Shown here one piece after another: positions 1 through 6,264 of a stretch of 6,796 nt of DNA (the stretch's first letter is position 1; each line of letters begins with the position of its first letter). The translations under genes and the position numbers were made by a program. The notes under the pieces are model-generated. The model did not search any database. It was not told the DNA's origin and was given only the letters and a program-made list of their open reading frames with translations. The DNA is from Chloroflexota bacterium (GTDB lineage Bacteria > Chloroflexota > UBA6077): assembly GCA_021806765.1 (NCBI GenBank), contig JAJZQR010000294.1, positions 1 to 6,796 of the forward strand, written 5' to 3'.

Positions 1-813
1 ACCTGGCCTGGCAATCGCCACATCATGTACAACCGCTGCTCGGCCGACCCGGAGGGGAAGCCCTGGTCCGAGCGGAAGCGGTACATCTGGTGGGACGAGG
101 AAAAGAAGAAGTGGGTTGGCTACGACATTCCGGACTTCCCTGAGGACAAGCCCCCCTCCTACACCCCTCCGCCAGACGCCGTGGGGATGGAGGCCCACTC
201 GGGCAGCGAGCCCTACACCATAGCGCCCGATGGCCGGGCCTGGCTCTTTGCCCCCGCGGGAATGAAAGATGGCCCCATGCCGACCCACTACGAGCCGGTA
301 GAGTCGCCCGTCGTGAACCGGCTCTACCCGCAGCAGCAGATCAGCCCGGTGGCTGGGCTATTCATCCGGCCCGACAACCGTTACGCCGAGGTGGGCGATC
401 CCAACTACCCCTACGTCATCTGCACCTATCGGCTCACGGAACACCACACGGGCGGCGTCATGACCCGCTGGCTGCCCTGGCTTTCCGAACTGCAGCCGGC
501 AGGCTTTGCGGAAATCAGCCCGGAGTTGGCAGAGGAGAAGGGGATCGAGAACGGTGGCTGGGTCACGGTGTCATCACCTCGAGGCGAGATCGAGGCTCTG
601 GCCCTGGTGACCTCGCGGATGGCTCCTCTTCGGCTCAACGGGCAGGTCGTTCACACGGTGGGGATGCCCTGGCACTTCGGCTACAAGGGCATCGCCAGGG
701 GTGATACCGTCAACACCCTCTCCCACATCTCGGAGGATCCCAACAGCAAGATCCACGAGGGCAAGGTCTTCGTCTGCAACATCAGGGCCGGGCGGAAAGG
801 GGGACAGGGATGA
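1..813 (+). CDS. fdhA: Formate dehydrogenase alpha (catalytic, molybdopterin) subunit, C-terminal part only
   Basis: Catalytic subunit that oxidises formate to CO2 at a bis-molybdopterin-guanine-dinucleotide Mo or W centre. Only the last 270 residues are present. The frame is open from base 1, and the residues before the first ATG at 25 (TWPGNRHI) belong to the same protein, so that ATG is internal. Visible hallmarks of the FdnG/FdhA family are the NRCSADPEGKPW block near the window start, the LTEHHTGG segment at about residues 145-152, and the C-terminal dinucleotide-binding beta-barrel domain (ISPELAEEKGIENGGWVTV, then VGMPWHFGYKG and GDTVNTL near the end). The active-site Sec or Cys, the N-terminal [4Fe-4S] motif and any Tat signal lie upstream of the window and cannot be judged. 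The stop overlaps the beta-subunit start as ATGA, indicating translational coupling. The assignment to formate dehydrogenase rather than another DMSO-reductase-family enzyme rests on this C-terminal region and on the neighbouring subunits. Confidence 0.93.
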   Translation, partial: TWPGNRHIMYNRCSADPEGKPWSERKRYIWWDEEKKKWVGYDIPDFPEDKPPSYTPPPDAVGMEAHSGSEPYTIAPDGRAWLFAPAGMKDGPMPTHYEPVESPVVNRLYPQQQISPVAGLFIRPDNRYAEVGDPNYPYVICTYRLTEHHTGGVMTRWLPWLSELQPAGFAEISPELAEEKGIENGGWVTVSSPRGEIEALALVTSRMAPLRLNGQVVHTVGMPWHFGYKGIARGDTVNTLSHISEDPNSKIHEGKVFVCNIRAGRKGGQG

Positions 814-1757
814 GCCAGCACGTTCTGCGCCTGGCCGGTGAGCAACAGGGCAAACCCAACTACTCCGGCCGCATCGCGAGTTGGGACCGATTTGGACCCG
901 GCTACAACACCGAACCGCCACCAACTCTGAACGAGTCGGTGATGACCACCGGCTTCCGGATCGAGCCCGGCGCGGTCTACGGCTTCTTCACCGACACCAC
1001 GGTTTGCATCGGCTGCAAGGCCTGCGAGGCGGCCTGCAAGCAGTGGAACCAGATCCCAATGGACGATTTCGGCTTCAAGGGGACCAGCTACGACAACACC
1101 ACCGAACTGCGGGCCACCACCTGGCGCCACGTGACCTTCCTGGAAGAGTTCCATCGGGACGGGCAGCCGAATCGGTGGCTCTTCATGAGCGACGTCTGCA
1201 AGCATTGCGAGCAGGCCGGCTGCCTGGAAGCATGCCCGACGGGCGCCATCGTCCGGACGGAGTTCGGCTCGGTGTTGATCCAGCAGGATGTCTGCAACGG
1301 CTGCAAGTACTGCGTCCCCAGCTGCCCCTTTGGCGTCATCACCGTGGCCGAGGGGCAGGACAACACCGCTCACAAGTGCACCCTCTGCTACGACCGGCTG
1401 AAGGCGGGCCTGGAACCGGCCTGCGCCAAGGCCTGCCCCACCGATTCCATCCTCTTCGGGCCGGTTGTGGAACTGCGGAAGATCGCGCGGCGGCGGGTGG
1501 AGAAACTCCACGAGCACGGCATGCGGGAAGCCTATCTCTACGGGGTGCCCAACAGCCCGGGCGCCACGGGGGGCATCGGCAGCCTGAACTGCTTCTTCCT
1601 GCTGACCGAGCGACCCGAAGCCTACAACTTGCCCGCGGCGCCGGAGCTACCCTCTCGGCGGGCTACCCAGGGCTTACTCACTGCCGCGGCCGCGGCCCTG
1701 GCCTATGGGGCCGTCACCCTTCTGGCGATACGCACGGCACGAGGCAGCCGCAGGTAG
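810..1757 (+). CDS. fdhB: Formate dehydrogenase beta subunit, four [4Fe-4S] clusters and C-terminal membrane helix
   Basis: Electron-transfer subunit, 315 residues, linking the catalytic subunit to the membrane anchor. Sixteen cysteines form four ferredoxin-type cluster motifs: C66-x2-C69-x2-C72-x3-C76, C130-x2-C133-x4-C138-x3-C142, C162-x2-C165-x2-C168-x3-C172 and C190-x2-C193-x11-C205-x3-C209. In known relatives, cysteines are exchanged between paired motifs to build the clusters. A single hydrophobic helix at about 289-307 is followed by the arginine-rich tail RTARGSRR, like the membrane tether of the FdnH-type subunit. The positive tail suggests a cytoplasmic C-terminus and an extracytoplasmic cluster domain. 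The start at 810 overlaps the alpha stop (ATGA) and is preceded by GGGGGA at 799-804. An internal Met45 at 942 sits just before the conserved domain and is a weaker alternative start. The N-terminal extension of about 45 residues has no recognisable motif. Confidence 0.95.
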   Translation: MSQHVLRLAGEQQGKPNYSGRIASWDRFGPGYNTEPPPTLNESVMTTGFRIEPGAVYGFFTDTTVCIGCKACEAACKQWNQIPMDDFGFKGTSYDNTTELRATTWRHVTFLEEFHRDGQPNRWLFMSDVCKHCEQAGCLEACPTGAIVRTEFGSVLIQQDVCNGCKYCVPSCPFGVITVAEGQDNTAHKCTLCYDRLKAGLEPACAKACPTDSILFGPVVELRKIARRRVEKLHEHGMREAYLYGVPNSPGATGGIGSLNCFFLLTERPEAYNLPAAPELPSRRATQGLLTAAAAALAYGAVTLLAIRTARGSRR

Positions 1758-1774
1758 GAGAAAGGAGGATGAGA

Positions 1775-2830
1775 ATGATCGGTGAGATCGTCCGGACCGT
1801 CGAGGAGCCGTCGGCGGCCATCAGCCGGCAGCAGGCTGCCCAGCAGGACGCACGGGCTTGGCGGATCACACGCCAACCCGGCCCCACCAGCTACTACCGC
1901 TACCCGACTCTCAAGAAGCCGGAGTGGAGATGGGAGATCCCTACCTACTTCTTCACCGGGGGCCTGGCAGCAGGGTCCTACCTGATCGCCACCATGGCCG
2001 ACCTGTTCGGCACCGAGGAGGACCGGGCTGTGTCCCGAGCCGGCCGCTACATAGCGCTGGTAGCCCTGATCGTCAGCCCCCTGCTGCTGATCATGGACCT
2101 TGGCAGGCCCCAGCGCTTCGCCCACATGCTCAGGGTCCTCAAGGTCCGGTCACCCATGAATCTGGGAACCTGGGGCTTGGTAGGCTTCAGCGCGTTCGTC
2201 GGCCTAGGGGTCTTGCGCCAATGGGTTGAGGACGGCATTCTGGGTCGCAACTCCGTGGTAACCCGGATACTGGGCTCGGTTCCCCTGCAGGTCTCGGGAG
2301 TTCTGGGCAGCCTTTTCGCCTTCTTCGTGGGAAGCTACACGGGGGTGCTGATCAGCTTCACCAACGTCCCGATCTGGGCCAGGAACCGGCTGCTGCAGGG
2401 GCCGTATTTTCTCACTTCGGCCCTCTCCACCGGCCTCGCGGCCATCTCCCTGTGGCTGTCTCTGACCCGCAGCTCCACGCCTCACACGGAATCGTGGATG
2501 AAGCGGGCGGAGAGTGCGGCCACTCTGGGAGAGATGGCGGCCACGGCGGGAACCCTGGCCACTTTGGGATCCCTGGGGCAACCCTTGATAGCGGGGCGAT
2601 ACGCCGCCGGCTTCTGGCCGGGGGCAATAGGCCTCGGGCTCATTCTGCCGATGGTGCTCCGCCGGGCGGAGGAAGCGGCGCCAGGCGATGCACGCCACAC
2701 CCTCCGCATAGCCTCCAGCATCTCGACCCTCATGGGTGGGTTCATCTTCCGCTGGGTAGACGTCAGAGTCGGACAAGCCTCCATCGAGGATCCCGATTAC
2801 TACTTCACCTACACCAAGAGCCGGGGCTAA
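1775..2830 (+). CDS. nrfD: NrfD/PsrC-type membrane anchor subunit of formate dehydrogenase (quinone-reactive)
   Basis: Integral membrane subunit, 351 residues from this start, expected to pass electrons from the FdhB clusters to the quinone pool. It replaces the haem-b FdnI-type gamma subunit of classical FDH-N. About eight hydrophobic segments are visible, near residues 57-76, 91-108, 129-148, 174-194, 207-229, 248-268 (weak), 280-296 and 311-328. Family-like features are the segment FFTGGLAAGSYL at the first helix, MDLGRPQRF after the second, SPMNLGTWGL entering the third, and YTGVLISFTNVPIW after the fourth. GGAGG at 1764-1768 lies 6 bases before the ATG at 1775. An in-frame ATG at 1769 directly abuts that GGAGG, but AGGAG at 1757-1760 could serve it, so the start is uncertain by two codons. 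The frame is open upstream to 881, but that part is a shadow of fdhB. Whether this complex only reduces quinone or also conserves energy cannot be read from the sequence. Confidence 0.92.
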   Translation: MIGEIVRTVEEPSAAISRQQAAQQDARAWRITRQPGPTSYYRYPTLKKPEWRWEIPTYFFTGGLAAGSYLIATMADLFGTEEDRAVSRAGRYIALVALIVSPLLLIMDLGRPQRFAHMLRVLKVRSPMNLGTWGLVGFSAFVGLGVLRQWVEDGILGRNSVVTRILGSVPLQVSGVLGSLFAFFVGSYTGVLISFTNVPIWARNRLLQGPYFLTSALSTGLAAISLWLSLTRSSTPHTESWMKRAESAATLGEMAATAGTLATLGSLGQPLIAGRYAAGFWPGAIGLGLILPMVLRRAEEAAPGDARHTLRIASSISTLMGGFIFRWVDVRVGQASIEDPDYYFTYTKSRG

Positions 2831-2855
2831 GCCGAGGAGAAGCAGGAGGATAGAG

Positions 2856-3125
2856 GTGCTTGAGGCCGAGCGACAACTGAAGCTGCTGGAGATAGAGGCT
2901 AAGGACGAGATCCAGGAGGAGGAAGGGAGCGTAGTGCTGGCCCAGGAGGACCGTTTCCGCATCCAGACCGATGACGGGCGCTCCATCCTCTTCATCCTGG
3001 GAGCCACGGCTGGCGGCTCGCTGCAAGACCTCGATTCCTGGGCAACAGCCGGTCGAAGGGTTCACGTCCGGTTCCGCAGCCGTGCGGATTACGCCCCCGT
3101 AGCGGAGGAAGTGCATCCGATGTAG
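2856..3125 (+). CDS. Small protein of unknown function downstream of the formate dehydrogenase genes
   Basis: 89 residues, GTG start with AGGAGGA at 2844-2850 about 6 bases upstream, beginning 25 bases after the NrfD-type gene. The spacing and strong ribosome binding site make it a real fourth cistron of the operon. The first 24 residues are highly charged and probably helical (LEAERQLKLLEIEAKDEIQE), with six consecutive Glu/Gln residues around the helix end. The rest reads like alternating beta strands with turns: VVLAQEDRFRIQTDDGRSIL, then FILGATAG, then a polar linker and RRVHVRFRSRADYAPVAEEV. This would suit a small beta-barrel or OB/SH3-like fold. There are no cysteines, no signal peptide and no membrane helix, so it is probably a soluble cytoplasmic protein. 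It is not FdhD or FdhE, because the cysteine motifs and lengths of those families are absent. Function unknown. A role in assembly or stability of the dehydrogenase is suggested only by position. Confidence 0.82.
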   Translation: MLEAERQLKLLEIEAKDEIQEEEGSVVLAQEDRFRIQTDDGRSILFILGATAGGSLQDLDSWATAGRRVHVRFRSRADYAPVAEEVHPM

Positions 3126-3180
3126 AATCTCTCTGCCAACAAGATCCAAACTGAGGCATCAGGGAAAGGGGAGGCGGACC

Positions 3181-4251
3181 GTGGACTCCTCTACCGACGA
3201 CCGATCCATCACCAGCCGCAACCTCTGGGTCGGTACCCTCCGCCGCGATCTGATGAAGGGCCAGCCGGTGAGGCTCCCCAGCACCCCCTTTCTCGTCCGG
3301 CGCGCTCGGCGCGAGGTCGGCCAGAACGCCGGCACTTACGTCAAGTGCGAACTGGGCGACCAGACCGGGTGGATCGATGCGGTGTGGTGGGAAGCCAGTA
3401 GACTGGGAGACCAGTCCCTGGAACAGTTGATGGCCGCACCCGTCTGGGCCGTCGAGGGCACGGCCTCCTTGCACCGCTACGGAGGTCGAGAGACCCCCCA
3501 AGTACGCATGGAGAAGGCCAGCCCGGTCGCCGGGGCCGATCCCCTCGAGATCCCCGGGCTGGTTCGGCGGAGCGCCAGCACCGAGGAGGAGCTGGGTGCG
3601 TGGCTGTCGGCTACCATCGCCCAACTCCAGAACCAGCCCCTGAAGCTGCTGCTGGAGGACACCCTGGGCGAGGGAGGGTCCTGGCACGCCTCCTACCTGC
3701 GGGCGCCCGCAGCGCTGTTCTACCACCACGCGTACATAGGCGGGTTGGTCGATCACGTTCGGGAGATGGTGTCCCTGGGATTGGCTTCCCTGGCGACCTT
3801 CGAGAAGGTGGACAGAGACCTGACCCTGGCGGGGGTTCTCCTCCACGATGTGGGGAAGCTGGACACCTTCTCCTCCGATCCCGTCCCCCAGATCGCTCGG
3901 GCCGGCCGGTACGTGGATCACATCACGGCCGGCATCGCCAGGCTTTCCCGTGCCATGGAGGATCATTCCAACTTTCCGGCGGGGCTCCGAGAACATCTCC
4001 TGCACATCGTAGCCTCCCACCACGGGGAGAAGGAGCACGGCTCGCCGGTGATCCCCGCCACCAGGGAAGCCATCGTCGTCCACCACCTCGACCGCCTCAG
4101 CAGCCTGCTCAGCCATTTCGAGGAGTGGGGCAGACAGTCGCCGGTAGACCAGTTCGGCTGGTCCACCGACCCCTCACCATGGTTGAAGGTCCCGCTGGCC
4201 AGCTCTACCGTGATCCCCGACTCCTTCGAGGACGGCGATCCGGAACAGTAG
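3181..4251 (+). CDS. yhaM: YhaM-like HD-domain protein (probable 3'-5' exoribonuclease)
   Basis: 356 residues, GTG start with GGGGAGG at 3168-3174 ending 6 bases upstream. The N-terminal part (about 12-112) has the layout of an OB-fold nucleic-acid-binding domain: FLVRRARREV, then TYVKCELGDQTGWIDAVWW, then PVWAVEGTAS and the strand around QVRMEKA. The C-terminal part (about 150-320) is an HD metal-dependent phosphohydrolase domain: YHHAYIGGLVDH at 181-192, the diagnostic LLHDVGKLDTF at 220-230 with H222/D223, DH at 246-247, IVASHHGEKEHGSP at 276-289 and the late H301/H302/D304. This two-domain order matches Bacillus YhaM, which degrades single-stranded RNA and DNA from the 3' end with metal ions. 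All expected HD ligands appear intact. It lies 55 bases after the small fdh-linked gene with no terminator seen, so read-through is possible. Nothing ties it functionally to formate oxidation. A general HD phosphohydrolase with another substrate is the alternative. Confidence 0.87.
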   Translation: MDSSTDDRSITSRNLWVGTLRRDLMKGQPVRLPSTPFLVRRARREVGQNAGTYVKCELGDQTGWIDAVWWEASRLGDQSLEQLMAAPVWAVEGTASLHRYGGRETPQVRMEKASPVAGADPLEIPGLVRRSASTEEELGAWLSATIAQLQNQPLKLLLEDTLGEGGSWHASYLRAPAALFYHHAYIGGLVDHVREMVSLGLASLATFEKVDRDLTLAGVLLHDVGKLDTFSSDPVPQIARAGRYVDHITAGIARLSRAMEDHSNFPAGLREHLLHIVASHHGEKEHGSPVIPATREAIVVHHLDRLSSLLSHFEEWGRQSPVDQFGWSTDPSPWLKVPLASSTVIPDSFEDGDPEQ

Positions 4252-4275
4252 GGGCGGGCGGCTGCACCCGCCCCT
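4250..4275. repeat. GC-rich hairpin overlapping the yhaM-like stop codon
   Basis: Nine-base arms AGGGGCGGG (4250-4258) and CCCGCCCCT (4267-4275) pair perfectly around an 8-base loop. The left arm contains the last two bases of the TAG stop (4249-4251). No T-run follows on either strand, so it is not a classical intrinsic terminator, though it could pause polymerase or protect the mRNA 3' end. It resembles the element at 4844-4918 in starting with GTAGGG at a stop codon. Confidence 0.7.
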
Positions 4276-4336
4276 GCGCCCGCAAGTCCATCCCCGATGC
4301 CTCGCTGCGGCGGCCGCCCCAGGCTATTCTCCTGGC

Positions 4337-4350
4337 ACGACATATGTTGT
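4337..4350. promoter_or_regulatory. Near-perfect 14-bp palindrome upstream of the 146-residue gene, possible operator
   Basis: The sequence ACGACATATGTTGT is an inverted repeat with a single mismatched pair (4339 with 4348) and a perfect 8-bp core ACATATGT at 4340-4347. It is AT-rich compared with its surroundings and overlaps the -35-like element of the candidate promoter that follows. This position suits a repressor site, but only the symmetry is seen directly. Confidence 0.35.
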
Positions 4351-4374
4351 AGTGGCTGCGTAGGTCGAGATACT
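4347..4374 (+). promoter_or_regulatory. Candidate sigma-70-type promoter for the 146-residue gene
   Basis: TTGTAG at 4347-4352 and GATACT at 4369-4374 are spaced by 16 bases and resemble -35 and -10 hexamers, with 4 of 6 matches each to TTGACA and TATAAT. The predicted start of transcription would leave a leader of roughly 25-30 bases before the GTG at 4408. The 156-base gap after the yhaM-like gene makes an independent promoter reasonable. The sequence match alone is weak. Confidence 0.3.
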
Positions 4375-4407
4375 ACGTCTGCAGTGCACGTCGTCGGAGG
4401 GTGAGTC

Positions 4408-4848
4408 GTGCCGAAGAAGCAACTGTTGTCCGAAGGCGAAACCGTGCAAGTCTCCCTGGGGATCCAGCTCCTGGACTTCGACGAGGCCCTGACGATGTCC
4501 AACCAGACCTGGGCCGGTGCCGAGGAAGTGTTGGAGAGCGTCGACTTCTCCAGACACCCTTCCAGCGCCGAGACCCTCCGCCTCCTCCTGGACCAGGGCT
4601 GGGAATCGGACAGCGTCACCGGCCTGCTGCTGGGCATCTGGATGAGGAAAACGGCACCCGCAGGGGAAATCGCCCGAGACCTACTCGCCCTGGGCCACTC
4701 CCACAGGCGGGTGCTGACGGCGCTCTACTCCGCGGGGGAGTCCCGCGCGGTAATCCAGTACTCTGTCACCCGCAACGGGACCCTGATGCAGCATAGCTAC
4801 AGCCGCAAGGCCCTGGGAACCGCGGAGATTAGCCTGTTCCCTACGTAG
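4408..4848 (+). CDS. Unrecognised 146-residue protein, mostly helical, possible winged-helix-like C-terminal half
   Basis: GTG start with GGAGG at 4396-4400, 7 bases upstream. An out-of-frame GTG at 4401 is too close to the GGAGG. I do not recognise a family. The N-terminus (about 1-20) contains a short strand-like stretch TVQVSLGIQLL. Helices are likely at about 34-44, 53-64, 67-80, 84-95 and 98-109. The sequence then turns to strand-like AVIQYSVTRNG at 114-124 and a polar tail ending in EISLFPT. Three successive short helices followed by a possible beta hairpin are compatible with a winged-helix DNA-binding fold, but no diagnostic motif is present. There are no cysteines, signal peptide or membrane helices. 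The last two codons and stop lie in a 12-bp palindrome CCCTACGTAGGG at 4839-4850, the edge of a repeat element, so the native C-terminus may have been altered by it. Function unknown. Confidence 0.78.
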   Translation: MPKKQLLSEGETVQVSLGIQLLDFDEALTMSNQTWAGAEEVLESVDFSRHPSSAETLRLLLDQGWESDSVTGLLLGIWMRKTAPAGEIARDLLALGHSHRRVLTALYSAGESRAVIQYSVTRNGTLMQHSYSRKALGTAEISLFPT

Positions 4849-4918
4849 GGCACGGAGTCATGTTCTAACGTCGGACAGTTGGTGGGTCGAGCGGCAGGGG
4901 ACAAGCCCCTGCCCTACG
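4844..4918. repeat. 75-bp inverted-repeat element between convergent genes
   Basis: Nine-base terminal inverted repeats CGTAGGGCA (4844-4852) and TGCCCTACG (4910-4918) bound a 75-bp segment. Inside its right side is a strong hairpin, GGCAGGGG (4893-4900) with CCCCTGCC (4906-4913) and a 5-base loop ACAAG. The left repeat carries the TAG stop of the 146-residue gene. The hairpin may serve as a bidirectional 3'-end structure for the convergent genes, though no T-run follows it on either strand. It has the look of a dispersed REP- or MITE-like repeat. Copies elsewhere cannot be checked here. Confidence 0.6.
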
Positions 4919-4957
4919 ACACTCTATGGCGCGTTCCTTCGAGTCCCCAGAGCCGTC

Positions 4958-6121
4958 TCAGCGGCCCCTCAACGCCTCCATGGCGGCCTTGAAGATAGCG
5001 ATGCCCTCGGTGATCACCTCGACCGAGGGGGCGAAGGTGAAGCGAATATGCTTCTCCCCCATGGCACCGAACTCGGTGCCGGGGCGCACATTCAGGCCTC
5101 GCTCGTAGAGGTAAGCCATCATTTCCACGGCCGACAGGGGGGCATCGTAGCGGACCCAGGCGTAGAAGGCGGCCTCGGGCTCGTAGACGTGAACCCCGGG
5201 GATCCGGGCCAACTGCTCCCACATCGCCTTGCGCTGCGACTCGTACTGGGCCAGCATCCATGAGCGCCACTTCCTGTCTTCCTGCTCGTTGGTCAGAGCG
5301 GTCAGAGCCGCCCGCTGAGCGATGCTGTTCACGTAGCCCACGGCCGTCCTGTTGATCGCGGCCACCGGCTTCACAAGGTCCCCTTTGGCAACCACCCAAC
5401 CGACCCGCCAACCGGTCATGGCGTAGGTCTTCGAGAAGGAGTTCGCCAGAATCGTCCGCTCAGTCAGCGCTGGGTGGCCCAGAGCCGATAGGTGCTTCCC
5501 CTTGAAGCTCAACTGGTCGTACACCTCGTCGGAGAGAACCACCAGGTCGTGCTGGGCGGCGACCTCGGCCAGCCCGTCCAGCTCCGCAGGCTCCAACTGC
5601 TGCCCGGTCGGGTTCGAGGGGAAATTCAGCACCATCATCTTGGTATCGGGGGTAACCGAATCCCGAACCGCGTCGACGTCCACGGCGAAGTCGGAGGTAA
5701 GAGGCACCGATACCACCCTGGCTCCAATGACTCGGGCCACATCGGCGTAGAGAGAGTAGGTAGGGTCCAGAAGGATGACTTCGTCTCCCTCGTTCAAGAG
5801 GCCTATCATCGCCGAACTGACAGCCCCCGTGCCTCCATTGGTGACCACCACATCGGAGGCGGACACCGGGACCCCACTGAGCCGAGCCTGATAGACAGCG
5901 ATAGCCTCCCGCAACTGTGGATCGCCCTGAGGGGCCGGATAGTGGGTGTACCCCTCACGCATTGCCTGAACGGCGGCCTGAACGACGTACTCCGGGGTAT
6001 CGAAGGAAGGATCACCTCGATGCAGCCCGATTACCTTGGCGGTCCTGGGTTTGGGAAGCTTGTCAGCAAGGTTGCGCTGAGAACCGCTCAGCCTCTCTAC
6101 AGCCCTGGATACACCGATCAC
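4958..6121 (-). CDS. PLP-dependent class I/II aminotransferase (AspC-like fold type I)
   Basis: Transfers amino groups between amino acids and 2-oxo acids through pyridoxal phosphate. Probably cytoplasmic; 387 residues from this start. Residues visible (numbered from this start): HRGDPSFDTPE near 34-44, the phosphate-loop segment TNGGTGAV at 94-101, NPTG at 170-173, SDEVYDQ at 197-203 with the cofactor-contacting Asp198 and Tyr201, the Schiff-base lysine K231 in SFSKTYAMTGWRVGW, and RFTFA near the end with the likely carboxylate-binding Arg360. The length is typical of the family. The GTG at 6121 was chosen because CCTCC on the plus strand at 6130-6134 (GGAGG on the coding strand) sits 8 bases upstream and the protein then begins directly with the conserved VSRAVERLSGS region. 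A GTG at 6151 would add ten residues with a poor ribosome binding site. It may act on aspartate, alanine or aromatic amino acids; the substrate cannot be decided. It converges on the 146-residue gene. Confidence 0.92.
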   Translation of the reverse strand: MIGVSRAVERLSGSQRNLADKLPKPRTAKVIGLHRGDPSFDTPEYVVQAAVQAMREGYTHYPAPQGDPQLREAIAVYQARLSGVPVSASDVVVTNGGTGAVSSAMIGLLNEGDEVILLDPTYSLYADVARVIGARVVSVPLTSDFAVDVDAVRDSVTPDTKMMVLNFPSNPTGQQLEPAELDGLAEVAAQHDLVVLSDEVYDQLSFKGKHLSALGHPALTERTILANSFSKTYAMTGWRVGWVVAKGDLVKPVAAINRTAVGYVNSIAQRAALTALTNEQEDRKWRSWMLAQYESQRKAMWEQLARIPGVHVYEPEAAFYAWVRYDAPLSAVEMMAYLYERGLNVRPGTEFGAMGEKHIRFTFAPSVEVITEGIAIFKAAMEALRGR

Positions 6122-6212
6122 TTGCAGACCCTCCTCGCGGCAAAATTGCACCTAATATGCTACCACAGTGGACGGGGCCCGGCTGGCGAGGAACCAGGTA
6201 GTAACAATAGAA

Positions 6213-6246
6213 GGTCTGGACGCGAGAGTAGTCTCGCGTCCAGACC
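6213..6246 (-). terminator. Perfect 15-bp hairpin, probable intrinsic terminator of the small membrane protein gene
   Basis: Arms 6213-6227 and 6232-6246 are perfectly complementary over 15 bases (GGTCTGGACGCGAGA on the plus strand) around a 4-base loop. Read on the minus strand it begins 18 bases after the TAA of the small membrane protein gene and is followed by the T-rich run TTCTATTGTTACT, as expected for Rho-independent termination. It also separates that gene from the aminotransferase downstream. The T-tract is interrupted, so efficiency is uncertain. Confidence 0.72.
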
Positions 6247-6264
6247 CCCGGAACGCAGGGCGCG

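Noticed and set aside
681..1517. 278-residue minus-strand open frame
   Set aside because: Antisense shadow of the formate dehydrogenase genes in GC-rich DNA.
881..1774. Long plus-strand open frame continuous with the membrane-anchor gene, giving a 649-residue protein
   Set aside because: The upstream part is a frame-shifted shadow of the iron-sulfur subunit gene, rich in Arg, Gly and His with no domain; the ribosome binding site at 1764-1768 marks the real start.
3126..3180. Gap between the 89-residue gene and the yhaM-like gene as a promoter or terminator
   Set aside because: No hairpin and no credible -35/-10 pair; only the ribosome binding site of the next gene.
2992..4116. 374-residue minus-strand open frame opposite the yhaM-like gene
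   Set aside because: Low-complexity composition rich in Gly, Pro, Val and Gln, no motifs, and fully opposite a gene with intact HD-domain residues.
4309..4318. 10-bp palindrome GGCGGCCGCC
   Set aside because: Simple GC-rich palindromes are frequent in this DNA; a similar one lies inside the iron-sulfur subunit gene near 1685.
3600..4352. 250-residue plus-strand open frame in a second frame of the yhaM-like gene
   Set aside because: Rich in Arg, Pro and Gly as expected for an out-of-frame reading of high-GC coding DNA.
6154..6182. Possible promoter for the aminotransferase on the minus strand (CATATT as -10)
   Set aside because: The -10-like hexamer is acceptable but no -35 element is visible at the proper distance, so it is not listed as a feature.
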